From assembly GCA_900763885.1 (NCBI GenBank), contig CAAFLY010000106.1:1-24418 (forward strand): 24,418 nucleotides of DNA, given 5' to 3'. Below, one piece after another: positions 7,837 through 15,149 of the stretch (positions within the stretch are counted from its first letter, which is position 1; each line of letters starts with the position of its first letter). The notes below the pieces were generated by a model. It made no database searches and was not told where the DNA came from. It was given only the letters and a program-made list of their open reading frames with translations. A program made the translations under genes and the position numbers. The DNA is from Clostridia bacterium. GTDB lineage: Bacteria > Bacillota > Clostridia > Oscillospirales > CAG-272.

Positions 7837-8561
7837 TTCGCACGCTCCTTTTCGTATTGTGCCAACGTATCGCGGCAGATGCGGGTTCCCTCGAGAAGTC
7901 CACGATTCCGGAAGAGCCAGACCGGCGTTTCCCGCAGCATCCGATCGGTCATGGCGGCGACGATTACCGCTTCCTTTGTCTCCGCGGCGGGAATCAGGAA
8001 CTGACAGAAGATTGTCGCGGCAGCTTCTCTTGGGGACAATAGCCGGATCGAATCCTCCCCAGCCTGTTTCAATACGATGATTCCGGCAAGGGGGGCCGTG
8101 CGGATCTGCGCCATGTTTTCTTTTCCCGCCCACGGAGTCGGATGGATGACGGGCATGGAGCGATCAAAGGCCAGGACGGGCTTGTCTCCGTTGATGATCT
8201 GCACGGAATCGCCGCACAGCTTTTTCCACAGTGCGTACTGCGTGGATTTTCCGGTTCCGCTGGGTCCGGTCAGAAGATAACCGCGATCTTCCCAGGTAAA
8301 CGCGACGGCGTGGAATACGGCACGGTTGTACGGCAGAAGCGCGCCGCCCGCGAAGGCTGCAATTTCCGTAGCCTCGATGTAACCCGTTGACACGTCCGGG
8401 GTGTAGAGATGGCGGACCCTTTCGATATGCTCCGTTGGCACCTGCGCTTCCGCGACCGGCGCAAGATCGGTGCGATATGGCGCAAGCAGAAACAGCGAAT
8501 CGGGGCAGCGGAGACGGATCGTCAGAGGGATTCCGGCAAGTAGAATGTTTATGTTTTCCAT
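7833..8561 (-). CDS. HPr kinase-like ATPase of RiPP-associated type
   Basis: A 242-aa protein resembling the HprK/P C-terminal kinase domain. It has FHAVAFTW (83-90) with the conserved His, Walker A GPSGTGKST (99-107), INGDKPVLAF (123-132) and PTPWAGKE (141-148). HprK homologues in lasso-peptide loci (for example paeninodin-type clusters) phosphorylate a precursor Ser; many others paired with PqqD are uncharacterised. The usual INDDKP motif reads INGDKP here, one acidic residue lost. The catalytic HPr-Ser regulatory N-domain of true HprK is absent, so it is not the carbon-catabolite kinase. The start at 8561 has only a weak ribosome binding site (GGAA about 14 nt upstream) and lies behind a terminator-like hairpin, suggesting low expression relative to the 60-aa peptide. 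It overlaps the pqqD-like gene by 4 nt. Confidence 0.8.
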   Translation of the reverse strand: MENINILLAGIPLTIRLRCPDSLFLLAPYRTDLAPVAEAQVPTEHIERVRHLYTPDVSTGYIEATEIAAFAGGALLPYNRAVFHAVAFTWEDRGYLLTGPSGTGKSTQYALWKKLCGDSVQIINGDKPVLAFDRSMPVIHPTPWAGKENMAQIRTAPLAGIIVLKQAGEDSIRLLSPREAAATIFCQFLIPAAETKEAVIVAAMTDRMLRETPVWLFRNRGLLEGTRICRDTLAQYEKERAK

Positions 8562-8576
8562 AGTTCTGTAGGTTCC

Positions 8577-8610
8577 GAAAAAAGCGGAAGGGTCAAAGCC
8601 CCTCCGCTTT
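8577..8610 (-). terminator. Intercistronic terminator/attenuator after the 60-aa gene
   Basis: On the minus strand a 12-bp stem (AAAGCGGAGGGG with CCCTTCCGCTTT, one G-U pair), a 6-nt loop and a run of T. It lies between the peptide stop (8619) and the HprK-like start (8561), so most transcripts should end here and make more peptide than enzyme. Confidence 0.88.
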
Positions 8611-8618
8611 CGGTTGTG

Positions 8619-8801
8619 TTATTGCGCAATCGGATAGCCGAGATCGTCGTATAACCCGATGATCTCGCCTTTGGCGTCACGCATGACGTTCACGCCGGGA
8701 CCGATTTTTTCGATGATCGACCCACTCGGATTACCGCTCACATCAGCAATACCGGTCGGTTCGTCAATCATTGGATTGAAAATAACATCTTTTTCGCCCA
8801 T
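8619..8801 (-). CDS. 60-aa acidic peptide, candidate RiPP precursor
   Basis: A small unrecognised protein starting at 8801 with AAAGGAG 7 nt upstream, 17 nt after the surface-protein stop. It has no hydrophobic segment and no cysteine. The N-terminal half contains NPMIDEPTGIADVSGNPSG (about 9-27), the middle is EKIGPGVNVMRD, and it ends GLYDDLGYPIAQ; it is Gly, Pro, Asp and Ile rich. Position directly upstream of an HprK-like kinase and a PqqD-like recognition protein, with a strong own ribosome binding site and a terminator behind it, is typical of a precursor peptide gene. It has possible phospho-acceptor Ser residues at VSG and PSGS but no C-terminal Ser as in phosphorylated lasso peptides. 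The precursor role is inference. It could also be a small cytosolic protein partner. Confidence 0.65.
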   Translation of the reverse strand: MGEKDVIFNPMIDEPTGIADVSGNPSGSIIEKIGPGVNVMRDAKGEIIGLYDDLGYPIAQ

Positions 8802-8817
8802 TGCTGTTCTCCTTTAC

Positions 8818-11800
8818 TCAACCCTTGAATCCGGATCTTGCGACGGTCAGGGTGCGGGATGTGCCATAAACCGTCGTGCCGTCCATGGTAATCCAGTATG
8901 GTGTTACCTCAATCGTATCTCCTATGCTGTAGTCGTTCGCGCTGATCTCGGTGGTCAGAATCGGTGCTCTCTTTTCCACACCGTTTCCGAAGAGCCAGCG
9001 GATGTCGTAGAACTGGCGGCTGCCGTCCCGCGCGGAGACTGCGAGCGTCTCGCCGTTGATGACAAATCCGGTTTCCGCATACGCGTAGGAATCCACGGCA
9101 GAGATCAGTGTTGCTTTTCCGCCTCTGAGGGACATACGCTTCTGCTGATACTGTACCTGCAGGTACGCGTCGCTCACGTACTTCGCGTAGATGGTGATGT
9201 CCTCGGTCACATAGGTGAAATCAGCAGGTTCCACGTATGCTTCATCGGTATACCAGCCTGCGAACAGACAGCCGTATGCGCCCAGATACTCGATTTCGCC
9301 GGAAATATCACCCGGGAGAAGCGCAAGCTCATAAACGCTGCCGTTGTCATTTACAGTAACGGTGATGGTACCGTCATCCGGTTCAGCGGGATCCACAGGG
9401 TCCACAGGATCTACGGGATCTACCGGATCTACAGGGTCTACCGGATCAACAGGATCTACGGGGTCTATCGGATCAACAGGATCTACAGGATCAACGGGAT
9501 CTACCGGATTTGCTACAGTCGAACCGCCTATGAAGGAGGCACGAACCATCAGGGGTTCTAAGAAGTTCTGTGTAGAGGCAGCGGTAACTCCTACAAACGG
9601 AGCAGGAATATCCTCGCCCTGTTTTCCGATCTTCTTGTAATCTGGACCTTCGCCTTCACCCTGATACAGACAGGTACGGGTTGCGTTTGTTACTTTTACA
9701 CCATCCATGGTGATCCAATATGGCGTAAAGGTAATTTTGTCTCCTTTTTTCTGCCAATAAGTTTCTTTTGCGAGACTTGCACATGCCAGGTAGCCAGTTG
9801 TAAAATCAGTGACACTTCTTACGGTGTATTCATCGGAATTGCCGTCTTTCTTTACGATTTTAATGGTTTGATATACAACAGGGTTCGTTTCCGTGATTAA
9901 TACTGTAGTAGTGCCATTGTTATCCACGTATTCTTCACTTGCCTGATTTGCCACAACGGTTTTTCCATTCACCGTAAAGCCAACTTCCCTGTAGTACTCA
10001 CGGTCAATCGGAGTGACCACGAAGAAGCCCATGACGTCTATCAGACCATTTTGGTTATGCTCCCAACAGCTCAGGCTCTTCGGCATGAGATACGCGTCAT
10101 CCACTTCCCAGATGTAGTAGGTTGCGCCTGCTTCGGGAGTAAATGCAATTGCGTTTTCTCCCGCATTGAAGCTCTGAGCTTTTGTACATGCTTCGTCCGA
10201 GAATGCGCCGCCGTAGAGGTGGTCGACAGATACTCTGTTCGTCAGATTGAAACCTTTAAGAGATCCAGTGTATTCAATCGTTTCCGTCTCGACAGCCACA
10301 TTATTCTGTACGTGAACAACTGTGAATACACGATTATACTTGAAGATCACAACATTCTTTACAGCATTGGCAGATTCTTCAATTTCAATTGTCTTTGTTT
10401 TGAGAGCCGTATCCGCCAGTCTATAGGTACGACCACTGATGGTATAGGTATCCTGTGCAGTGTACGATACCTGAGACTGGTATTTTGCAGTACCAGTTTC
10501 TACGGTTTCAATCAGTTCTCCCGTTATGCTGTCCACATACCGGAACTCGTAAGGATACTCGTTGCGAGCATAATACAGATTCAACTCCAGGCCAGCGGCG
10601 GTAAGCGTGCCGGTAGCATTGGTAGGTTCACCATTGATATACGTAAAACCGGGAATAGAAATCGGTTCAGCCGTATACTCCTGTCCGATTACGCCATTTA
10701 GATCCGTCGTGCTCTGATATTCGGTGTAACCGTCACCCACAATGTTCTGTGTCCAGTGAACAATCTTTACAGGAGCATGAATCTCATCCTTTATATACCA
10801 GAAGATCAGAACATTCTCTTCTTCATTGGCAGAAAGGATCAACTGTTTCTGATACGCGTCGGGCGCATAACCATTGATTGCCACAAATGTCTCCGTAAGG
10901 ACATTCAATGTGGTTTCGCCTGTTTTAGGATCATGAAGCTGTTGATTCGTACCCTTTTCAAGATACTTCACCGTATAAGCAACCTTATCTTTCTGTACAT
11001 AGACAAAGGTATACTCATTCACACCTTCTATATTCATCGTGATGGAATGGCTGGAGGTTTCCGGGAAGTACCCTGTCTGGTAGCCTTCATACAATGCTGA
11101 ACCAGTCTTTGCGTCAAAGGTCTTGGTGGCACCCGCGAGTGCGCTGCCATTTGTTGTTTCCGCAATTGTCGTACCATCTTTAAGTTCGTACTTGATGGTG
11201 TATGCAACCGGAACGTTGGAGCTCCACTTTGCGTAGAGGTCAAGATCCTTGACAACTGCCATAGAGAAGTCAAACGCTTTTTCCGTATCGCCGTCCTTGT
11301 AGAACCATCCCACAAAAGTGTAGTTGCCGTATATGGGAGTTGTAGGCTTTGCCGCAAGACTGCGGTGAGGGATCGACTGAGTATAGGTTTCGCCTACATA
11401 TACAGGAATTTTCATTTCGCTGGTAAGCCATGTGGTTACCTTATGGAACTTAGGAGACCACTTTGCGTAGAGAATTGTGTTCTGATACGGCATTTTCGCG
11501 GTTTCCCAATTCACTGCGTTGGTGCAGCCGGAGTCGGTATACCAACCATCGAAGAAATATCCTCCGGGCTCCAATCCTGTCGGATAATTCGGCTCAAAGA
11601 AATGAAAGGTTAGCGATTCGTCATAAAGAATTTCTTTACTCTCTACAATATCGCCATGATTATTGAAATCCAACTTATATTTGTTCCGTGTGTAGTACAG
11701 ATTGTAATCCGTTCCAGTATTACTGTTTCTCTTGTACGTAAAGCCGGGTATTTCAATATAGTCTTCCTCTGTGAAACTCCAACCCGACGATTGAACATTG

Positions 11801-12999
11801 AGATCAGGTTTGATCTTTATTGTTGTTCCATCCTCATAATAATGGACTGTGCTGGATCCATTGCTTTTTTTACCATAAACAACAAGGTCATTATTAGGCA
11901 TATCCGGTGCAGCGGTATAGAATGTGTCGCCATCTTCCGTAGTATACCACAAATAACCACTTGGGGCCTGACTCCACTCGATTGATGTGTCCTTGCGAAA
12001 TTTTACATTTGGGAATTCTTTTTTAGTTACCCAGCTTCCAGTAATCCAACCACCTTCATAAACCTTAAATGTGAGTGTGTGCGTGTTTCTCTTATAATAC
12101 ACATTCACGACCGACGTGCCGTCGCCGTTTACGAGGACGTTCTGGTCTGCGTGACCATAGTGGAAACCGACGTAACTCTTATCGTTGGAACCACTTACAG
12201 GACTGCCAACAAGTGCATTTCTCTCCTCGGAATTCACATAGCTGTAGCCGTCATCGTTGGCGTTTTCCTGCCAATACTGCACAAGGTATGTTGCCTGTCC
12301 CGCCGTCCACTGTGCGGTATAGCTTCCGCCGCCAAAGGGCATGGTCGTCGGCAGTTCGGGAGTCCATCCGGCGAAATTGTACCCCGGTTTGGTGGGGTTC
12401 GGTACATCGACGAGAGCGCCATAACGTGCATATACAGGCTCCGCGCCATAACCGCCGTCCAGATTCAGCGAAAGCATGTAGTAGTTGCGGTCGTAATAGA
12501 CCTCCACCACTGTGCTGCCATCCGCAGCGATCTTGGTTTCCGTATCATAGAAGAGAGCAGTGAAACCGTCATAGGACTTTGCAAGTCCACTGCCAACCGC
12601 GGATTCCGTCAGACCTGTTTTGGACTCCGTCTCGGCAAGTGTATACTTGTCATCGTCCACATTCTGCTGATAGTGCTTAACAGTGTACTCCACTGCGGCG
12701 GGGGAGTATGTAACTGTATAAGTCACTGGCTCGGTAACAGCAGAAATGTTGATTTCAACCGCTTTCTGGTCTGGTTCATAGCCGACGACAACCGGACTCT
12801 GAACCGTCGCCTTGAATGCCTGTCCTTCAGCAATGTTCGCCGTGTACGGATTGGCAGCTTGTGTGCCGTTCTGATACACGTAATTGATGATGATGTTATG
12901 AGTTGGACTAACATCATCCGCGTACGTCGACATAGGCAGGATTGAGAATAACATCAAAACCGCCAGAAAGATCGCCAACGCTTTTCTGCATTTTGTCAT
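8818..12999 (-). CDS. Giant secreted InlB B-repeat/MucBP-like surface protein
   Basis: A 1393-aa protein with a signal peptide (basic MTKCRK, hydrophobic core LAIFLAVLMLFSI, cleavage probably after TYA near residue 27). Several MucBP-like modules (YTVKHYQQN..., YLVQYWQEN..., IVHWTQNI...) alternate with InlB/Listeria-Bacteroides B-repeats marked by F(A/D/V)GW and YAKW. A linker of 13 VDP/IDP triplets (about residues 1165-1204) separates two copies of a C-terminal module containing GF(T/V)(V/I)NG and TPYWITMDG. There is no LPXTG, transmembrane segment, SLH or choline-binding repeat, so anchoring is unclear; it could be released or attached non-covalently. Such proteins bind glycans or host surfaces. 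The start at 12999 has GGAGG 8 nt upstream. The gene is visibly more AT-rich than its neighbours, suggesting transfer. It heads the operon with the peptide, HprK and PqqD genes. Confidence 0.85.
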   Translation of the reverse strand: MTKCRKALAIFLAVLMLFSILPMSTYADDVSPTHNIIINYVYQNGTQAANPYTANIAEGQAFKATVQSPVVVGYEPDQKAVEINISAVTEPVTYTVTYSPAAVEYTVKHYQQNVDDDKYTLAETESKTGLTESAVGSGLAKSYDGFTALFYDTETKIAADGSTVVEVYYDRNYYMLSLNLDGGYGAEPVYARYGALVDVPNPTKPGYNFAGWTPELPTTMPFGGGSYTAQWTAGQATYLVQYWQENANDDGYSYVNSEERNALVGSPVSGSNDKSYVGFHYGHADQNVLVNGDGTSVVNVYYKRNTHTLTFKVYEGGWITGSWVTKKEFPNVKFRKDTSIEWSQAPSGYLWYTTEDGDTFYTAAPDMPNNDLVVYGKKSNGSSTVHYYEDGTTIKIKPDLNVQSSGWSFTEEDYIEIPGFTYKRNSNTGTDYNLYYTRNKYKLDFNNHGDIVESKEILYDESLTFHFFEPNYPTGLEPGGYFFDGWYTDSGCTNAVNWETAKMPYQNTILYAKWSPKFHKVTTWLTSEMKIPVYVGETYTQSIPHRSLAAKPTTPIYGNYTFVGWFYKDGDTEKAFDFSMAVVKDLDLYAKWSSNVPVAYTIKYELKDGTTIAETTNGSALAGATKTFDAKTGSALYEGYQTGYFPETSSHSITMNIEGVNEYTFVYVQKDKVAYTVKYLEKGTNQQLHDPKTGETTLNVLTETFVAINGYAPDAYQKQLILSANEEENVLIFWYIKDEIHAPVKIVHWTQNIVGDGYTEYQSTTDLNGVIGQEYTAEPISIPGFTYINGEPTNATGTLTAAGLELNLYYARNEYPYEFRYVDSITGELIETVETGTAKYQSQVSYTAQDTYTISGRTYRLADTALKTKTIEIEESANAVKNVVIFKYNRVFTVVHVQNNVAVETETIEYTGSLKGFNLTNRVSVDHLYGGAFSDEACTKAQSFNAGENAIAFTPEAGATYYIWEVDDAYLMPKSLSCWEHNQNGLIDVMGFFVVTPIDREYYREVGFTVNGKTVVANQASEEYVDNNGTTTVLITETNPVVYQTIKIVKKDGNSDEYTVRSVTDFTTGYLACASLAKETYWQKKGDKITFTPYWITMDGVKVTNATRTCLYQGEGEGPDYKKIGKQGEDIPAPFVGVTAASTQNFLEPLMVRASFIGGSTVANPVDPVDPVDPVDPIDPVDPVDPVDPVDPVDPVDPVDPVDPAEPDDGTITVTVNDNGSVYELALLPGDISGEIEYLGAYGCLFAGWYTDEAYVEPADFTYVTEDITIYAKYVSDAYLQVQYQQKRMSLRGGKATLISAVDSYAYAETGFVINGETLAVSARDGSRQFYDIRWLFGNGVEKRAPILTTEISANDYSIGDTIEVTPYWITMDGTTVYGTSRTLTVARSGFKG
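9389..9505. repeat. 13 tandem 9-bp units coding the (VDP)n linker
   Basis: Thirteen imperfect copies of a 9-bp unit such as GGATCTACA (plus strand) encode, on the minus strand, consecutive Val-Asp-Pro triplets with one Ile-Asp-Pro. Units vary mainly at the third codon positions. Proline-acid repeats of this kind form stiff, extended linkers in wall proteins, and the copy number is likely to vary by slippage in 9-bp steps, which keeps the frame. Confidence 0.95.
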
Positions 13000-13083
13000 G
13001 TTTTTGTCCTCCTTTGTTTCCTACATTTGCGTTTCACAAAATTCATTGCTTCGCGAAACTTCTTAGGATCCTCTTCAACGTAT

Positions 13084-13112
13084 AGTGTACACCATTTGTT
13101 CGGAAATTGCAA
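13084..13112 (-). promoter_or_regulatory. Sigma-A promoter of the surface-protein operon
   Basis: On the minus strand TTGCAA (13112-13107), a 17-bp spacer and TACACT (13089-13084). The predicted start near 13077 gives a leader of about 77 nt before the ATG at 12999. Confidence 0.75.
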
Positions 13113-13375
13113 TAGGAAATCGGAAATTTCTTTGGATTTTTTTGCATTTCTCCCGTTTTCCCCGGACATTGCATGGGCAACATCTTATTTTCGATAGGCG
13201 GTTTGGTGCTTTTTCACAAAACGCTCATTAACCCATGTACATTGTCTGTAGAGGATGTTTTCCCCCTCCATGTATATCCATTTTCCCCGTTTTTTCGCGT
13301 ACCGACACGGAATTCCCGCCGTTTTGCTTGGATTTTGCCACTCCTTCTTTTTTCAGGATTTTTTCGCCAAACCTA
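13113..13375. other. Non-coding stretch upstream of the serS T-box
   Basis: Pyrimidine-rich on the plus strand, with several T runs and no reading frame that has a ribosome binding site. No RNA gene, repeat or mobile-element end is seen. It separates the divergent promoters of the surface-protein operon and serS. Confidence 0.6.
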
Positions 13376-13404
13376 TTGCAATTCCCGCGAAAATCGGGTA
13401 TACT
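13376..13404 (+). promoter_or_regulatory. Sigma-A promoter of the T-box/serS transcript
   Basis: TTGCAA (13376-13381), a 17-bp spacer and TATACT (13399-13404), placing the start near 13411, just before the T-box Stem I. Confidence 0.85.
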
Positions 13405-13410
13405 ATAGAC

Positions 13411-13650
13411 AGCGTTTGAGGAAAGCCATCGTTTTTCGCGTTTGGATCAGAGAGATGCCGGTCGGTGCGAGGCATACCTGCGGTTCTTCCCGCCGCGATA
13501 ACGTATCCACTTTCCAAGCTGCCGGTGAGGAATCGGAGGGTCGTGCCCTTTATCGCACCGATGAGCGGTCTCATATATTGTGAGGCAAGTTGGGTGGCAA
13601 CACGGAGCGTATTCGTCCCATATTTCAAGGCGGGCGGGTATGCTTTTTTC
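13411..13650 (+). promoter_or_regulatory. Serine T-box riboswitch (UCC specifier)
   Basis: A T-box leader that reads uncharged tRNA-Ser and controls serS by transcription antitermination. The Stem I base pairs GGAAAG (13420-13425) with CTTTCC (13510-13515). Just before the 3' strand lies TCC (13506-13508) followed by A, the expected specifier position, and UCC is a Ser codon. The distal segment GATGCCGGTCGGTGCGAGG (from 13454) fits the conserved Stem I loop. The T-box core GGGTGGCAACACGG is at 13592-13605. A terminator of 12 pairs (GCGTATTCGTCC with GGGCGGGTATGC) and a T run end near 13649. The specifier agrees with the downstream gene. Confidence 0.93.
13607..13650 (+). terminator. T-box regulatory terminator
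   Basis: The stem 13607-13618 pairs with 13632-13642 or so and is followed by TTTTTT. Its 5' arm overlaps the end of the T-box core, so binding of uncharged tRNA would prevent it from forming. Confidence 0.88.
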
Positions 13651-13707
13651 CTTTCCGATCCCTTCCCCGACAACGATTTTCTTCCATACAATATAAAGGA
13701 GCAAGTT

Positions 13708-14994
13708 ATGTTGGATCTCAAATTTCTGCGCGATAACCCGGATGTGGTCAAGCAGAACATCAAAAACAAATTTCAGGACGCAAAGCTGCCGCTGGTCGAT
13801 GAGGTGATCGCCCTCGACGAGGAAAACCGCCGGATCATGGCGGAAGCGGACGAGCTGCGCGGCAATCGGAACAAGCTCTCGAAGCAGATCGGTGCGCTCA
13901 TGGGTCAGGGCAAAAAGGACGAGGCGGAGGCACTCAAGGCAGAGGTCAACCGCCAGTCCGAAAAGCTCGCCGCCGATGAGGCAAAGGAGGTCGAGCTTGC
14001 GGAGAAGATCAAGAAGATCATGATGGTCATCCCGAACATCATCGATCCCTCCGTTCCGATCGGCAAGGACGACAGTGAGAACGTGGAGATCGAACGGTTC
14101 GGCGAGCCTGTCGTGCCCGATTTCGAGATCCCGTATCACACCGACATCATGGAACGCTTCGACGGCATCGATCTCGACAGCGCGCGCCGGGTCGCCGGAA
14201 ACGGATTCTACTACCTCATGGGTGACATCGCGCGTCTCCACTCCGCCGTCATCAGCTATGCCCGCGATTTTATGATCGACCGCGGCTTCACCTATTGCGT
14301 GCCGCCGTTTATGATTCGCTCCGATGTGGTGACCGGCGTCATGAGCTTCGCCGAAATGGAAGCGATGATGTATAAGATCGAGGGCGAGGATCTCTACCTC
14401 ATCGGCACGAGCGAGCATTCCATGATCGGCAAATTCATCGACCAGATCATTCCCGAGGAAAATCTGCCGTACACGCTGACGAGCTATTCCCCCTGCTTCC
14501 GCAAGGAAAAGGGCGCGCACGGCATTGAGGAACGCGGCGTGTACCGGATCCATCAGTTCGAGAAGCAGGAAATGATCGTTGTCTGCAAGCCGGAGGAGAG
14601 CAAAATGTGGTACGACCGGCTGTGGCAGAACACCGTCGATCTGTTCCGCTCCCTCGATATCCCGGTGCGCACGCTCGAATGCTGCTCCGGTGACCTTGCC
14701 GATCTGAAGGTCAAATCCTGCGACGTGGAAGCATGGTCTCCGCGGCAGAAGAAGTATTTCGAGGTCGGCTCCTGCTCCAATCTCGGCGACGCTCAGGCAC
14801 GCAGACTGAAGATCCGTGTCGCCGCCGGGAAGAAGAAGTATCTCGCGCACACGCTGAACAACACCGTCGTCGCACCGCCGCGTATGCTCATCGCCTTCCT
14901 CGAGAACAATCTCCAGGCAGACGGCACGGTGAAGATCCCGGTCGCACTTCAGCCGTACATGGGCGGCAAAACGGTGCTTGTCCCGAAGAAGTGA
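13708..14994 (+). CDS. serS: Serine--tRNA ligase (archaeal-like motif pattern)
   Basis: A 428-aa class II synthetase that charges tRNA-Ser. Residues 1-110 form the long antiparallel coiled coil that grips the tRNA variable arm. Motif 2 is SPCFRKEKGAHG (261-272), motif 3 includes RMLIAFLENN (392-401), and QARRLKIR (363-370) and IPVALQPYMGG are also typical. The serine/ATP site reads LIGTSEHSM (231-239) and the pre-motif 3 segment HTLNNTVVAPPR (381-392). Bacterial enzymes usually have TAE and HTLNGSGLA; TSEHPM and HTLN(S/A)TA are more archaeal or eukaryotic. The start at 13708 has AAAGGAG 6 nt upstream. The open frame reaches back into the T-box (13465), but that is leader. Expression is set by the T-box. 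Function is certain; lineage is inference. Confidence 0.97.
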   Translation: MLDLKFLRDNPDVVKQNIKNKFQDAKLPLVDEVIALDEENRRIMAEADELRGNRNKLSKQIGALMGQGKKDEAEALKAEVNRQSEKLAADEAKEVELAEKIKKIMMVIPNIIDPSVPIGKDDSENVEIERFGEPVVPDFEIPYHTDIMERFDGIDLDSARRVAGNGFYYLMGDIARLHSAVISYARDFMIDRGFTYCVPPFMIRSDVVTGVMSFAEMEAMMYKIEGEDLYLIGTSEHSMIGKFIDQIIPEENLPYTLTSYSPCFRKEKGAHGIEERGVYRIHQFEKQEMIVVCKPEESKMWYDRLWQNTVDLFRSLDIPVRTLECCSGDLADLKVKSCDVEAWSPRQKKYFEVGSCSNLGDAQARRLKIRVAAGKKKYLAHTLNNTVVAPPRMLIAFLENNLQADGTVKIPVALQPYMGGKTVLVPKK

Positions 14995-15018
14995 TCGTCC
15001 GACAATCGCAAAGCAAAG

Positions 15019-15046
15019 AAGGGGTGGAGGGATTCCGCCCCTTTTT
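15019..15046 (+). terminator. Rho-independent terminator after serS
   Basis: A 10-bp stem (AAGGGGTGGA with TCCGCCCCTT, one T-G pair), a 5-nt loop and a T run, about 25 nt after the serS stop. Confidence 0.9.
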
Positions 15047-15074
15047 GCATTCGAAGTTTTTTTCCGCACACACC

Positions 15075-15105
15075 GAACCTTTTTCCCGCGCGCTGTGTCT
15101 ATAAT
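15075..15105 (+). promoter_or_regulatory. ECF-sigma-like promoter, candidate autoregulation site
   Basis: GAACC (15075-15079) followed by a T run, a 17-bp spacer and GTCTA (15097-15101), overlapping TATAAT. There is no good TTGACA-like -35 at the right distance from TATAAT, whereas AACCTTTT plus GTCTA is the common shape of ECF-dependent promoters. The ECF sigma gene starts 45 nt downstream. Confidence 0.6.
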
Positions 15106-15149
15106 AGTGTGATCATGACCACGATTTCCAAAGGAAGGAGGTATGTGCA

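Noticed and set aside
7837..8133. N-terminal extension of the PqqD-like protein
   Set aside because: It lies inside the HprK-like gene in another frame; the ATGA overlap at 7836-7833 gives the true start.
9389..9505. Short tandem repeats that might be a CRISPR array
   Set aside because: Units are 9 bp with no spacers, they keep a coding frame, and no cas gene is present.
9344..9640. Plus-strand frame coding Gly-Ser-Thr-Gly repeats, like a collagen-type protein
   Set aside because: It is the complement of the VDP repeat of the surface protein; it lacks a ribosome binding site and the minus-strand frame is far longer and domain-rich.
13173..13583. 136-aa frame upstream of serS
   Set aside because: It runs through the promoter and Stem I of the T-box and has no ribosome binding site.
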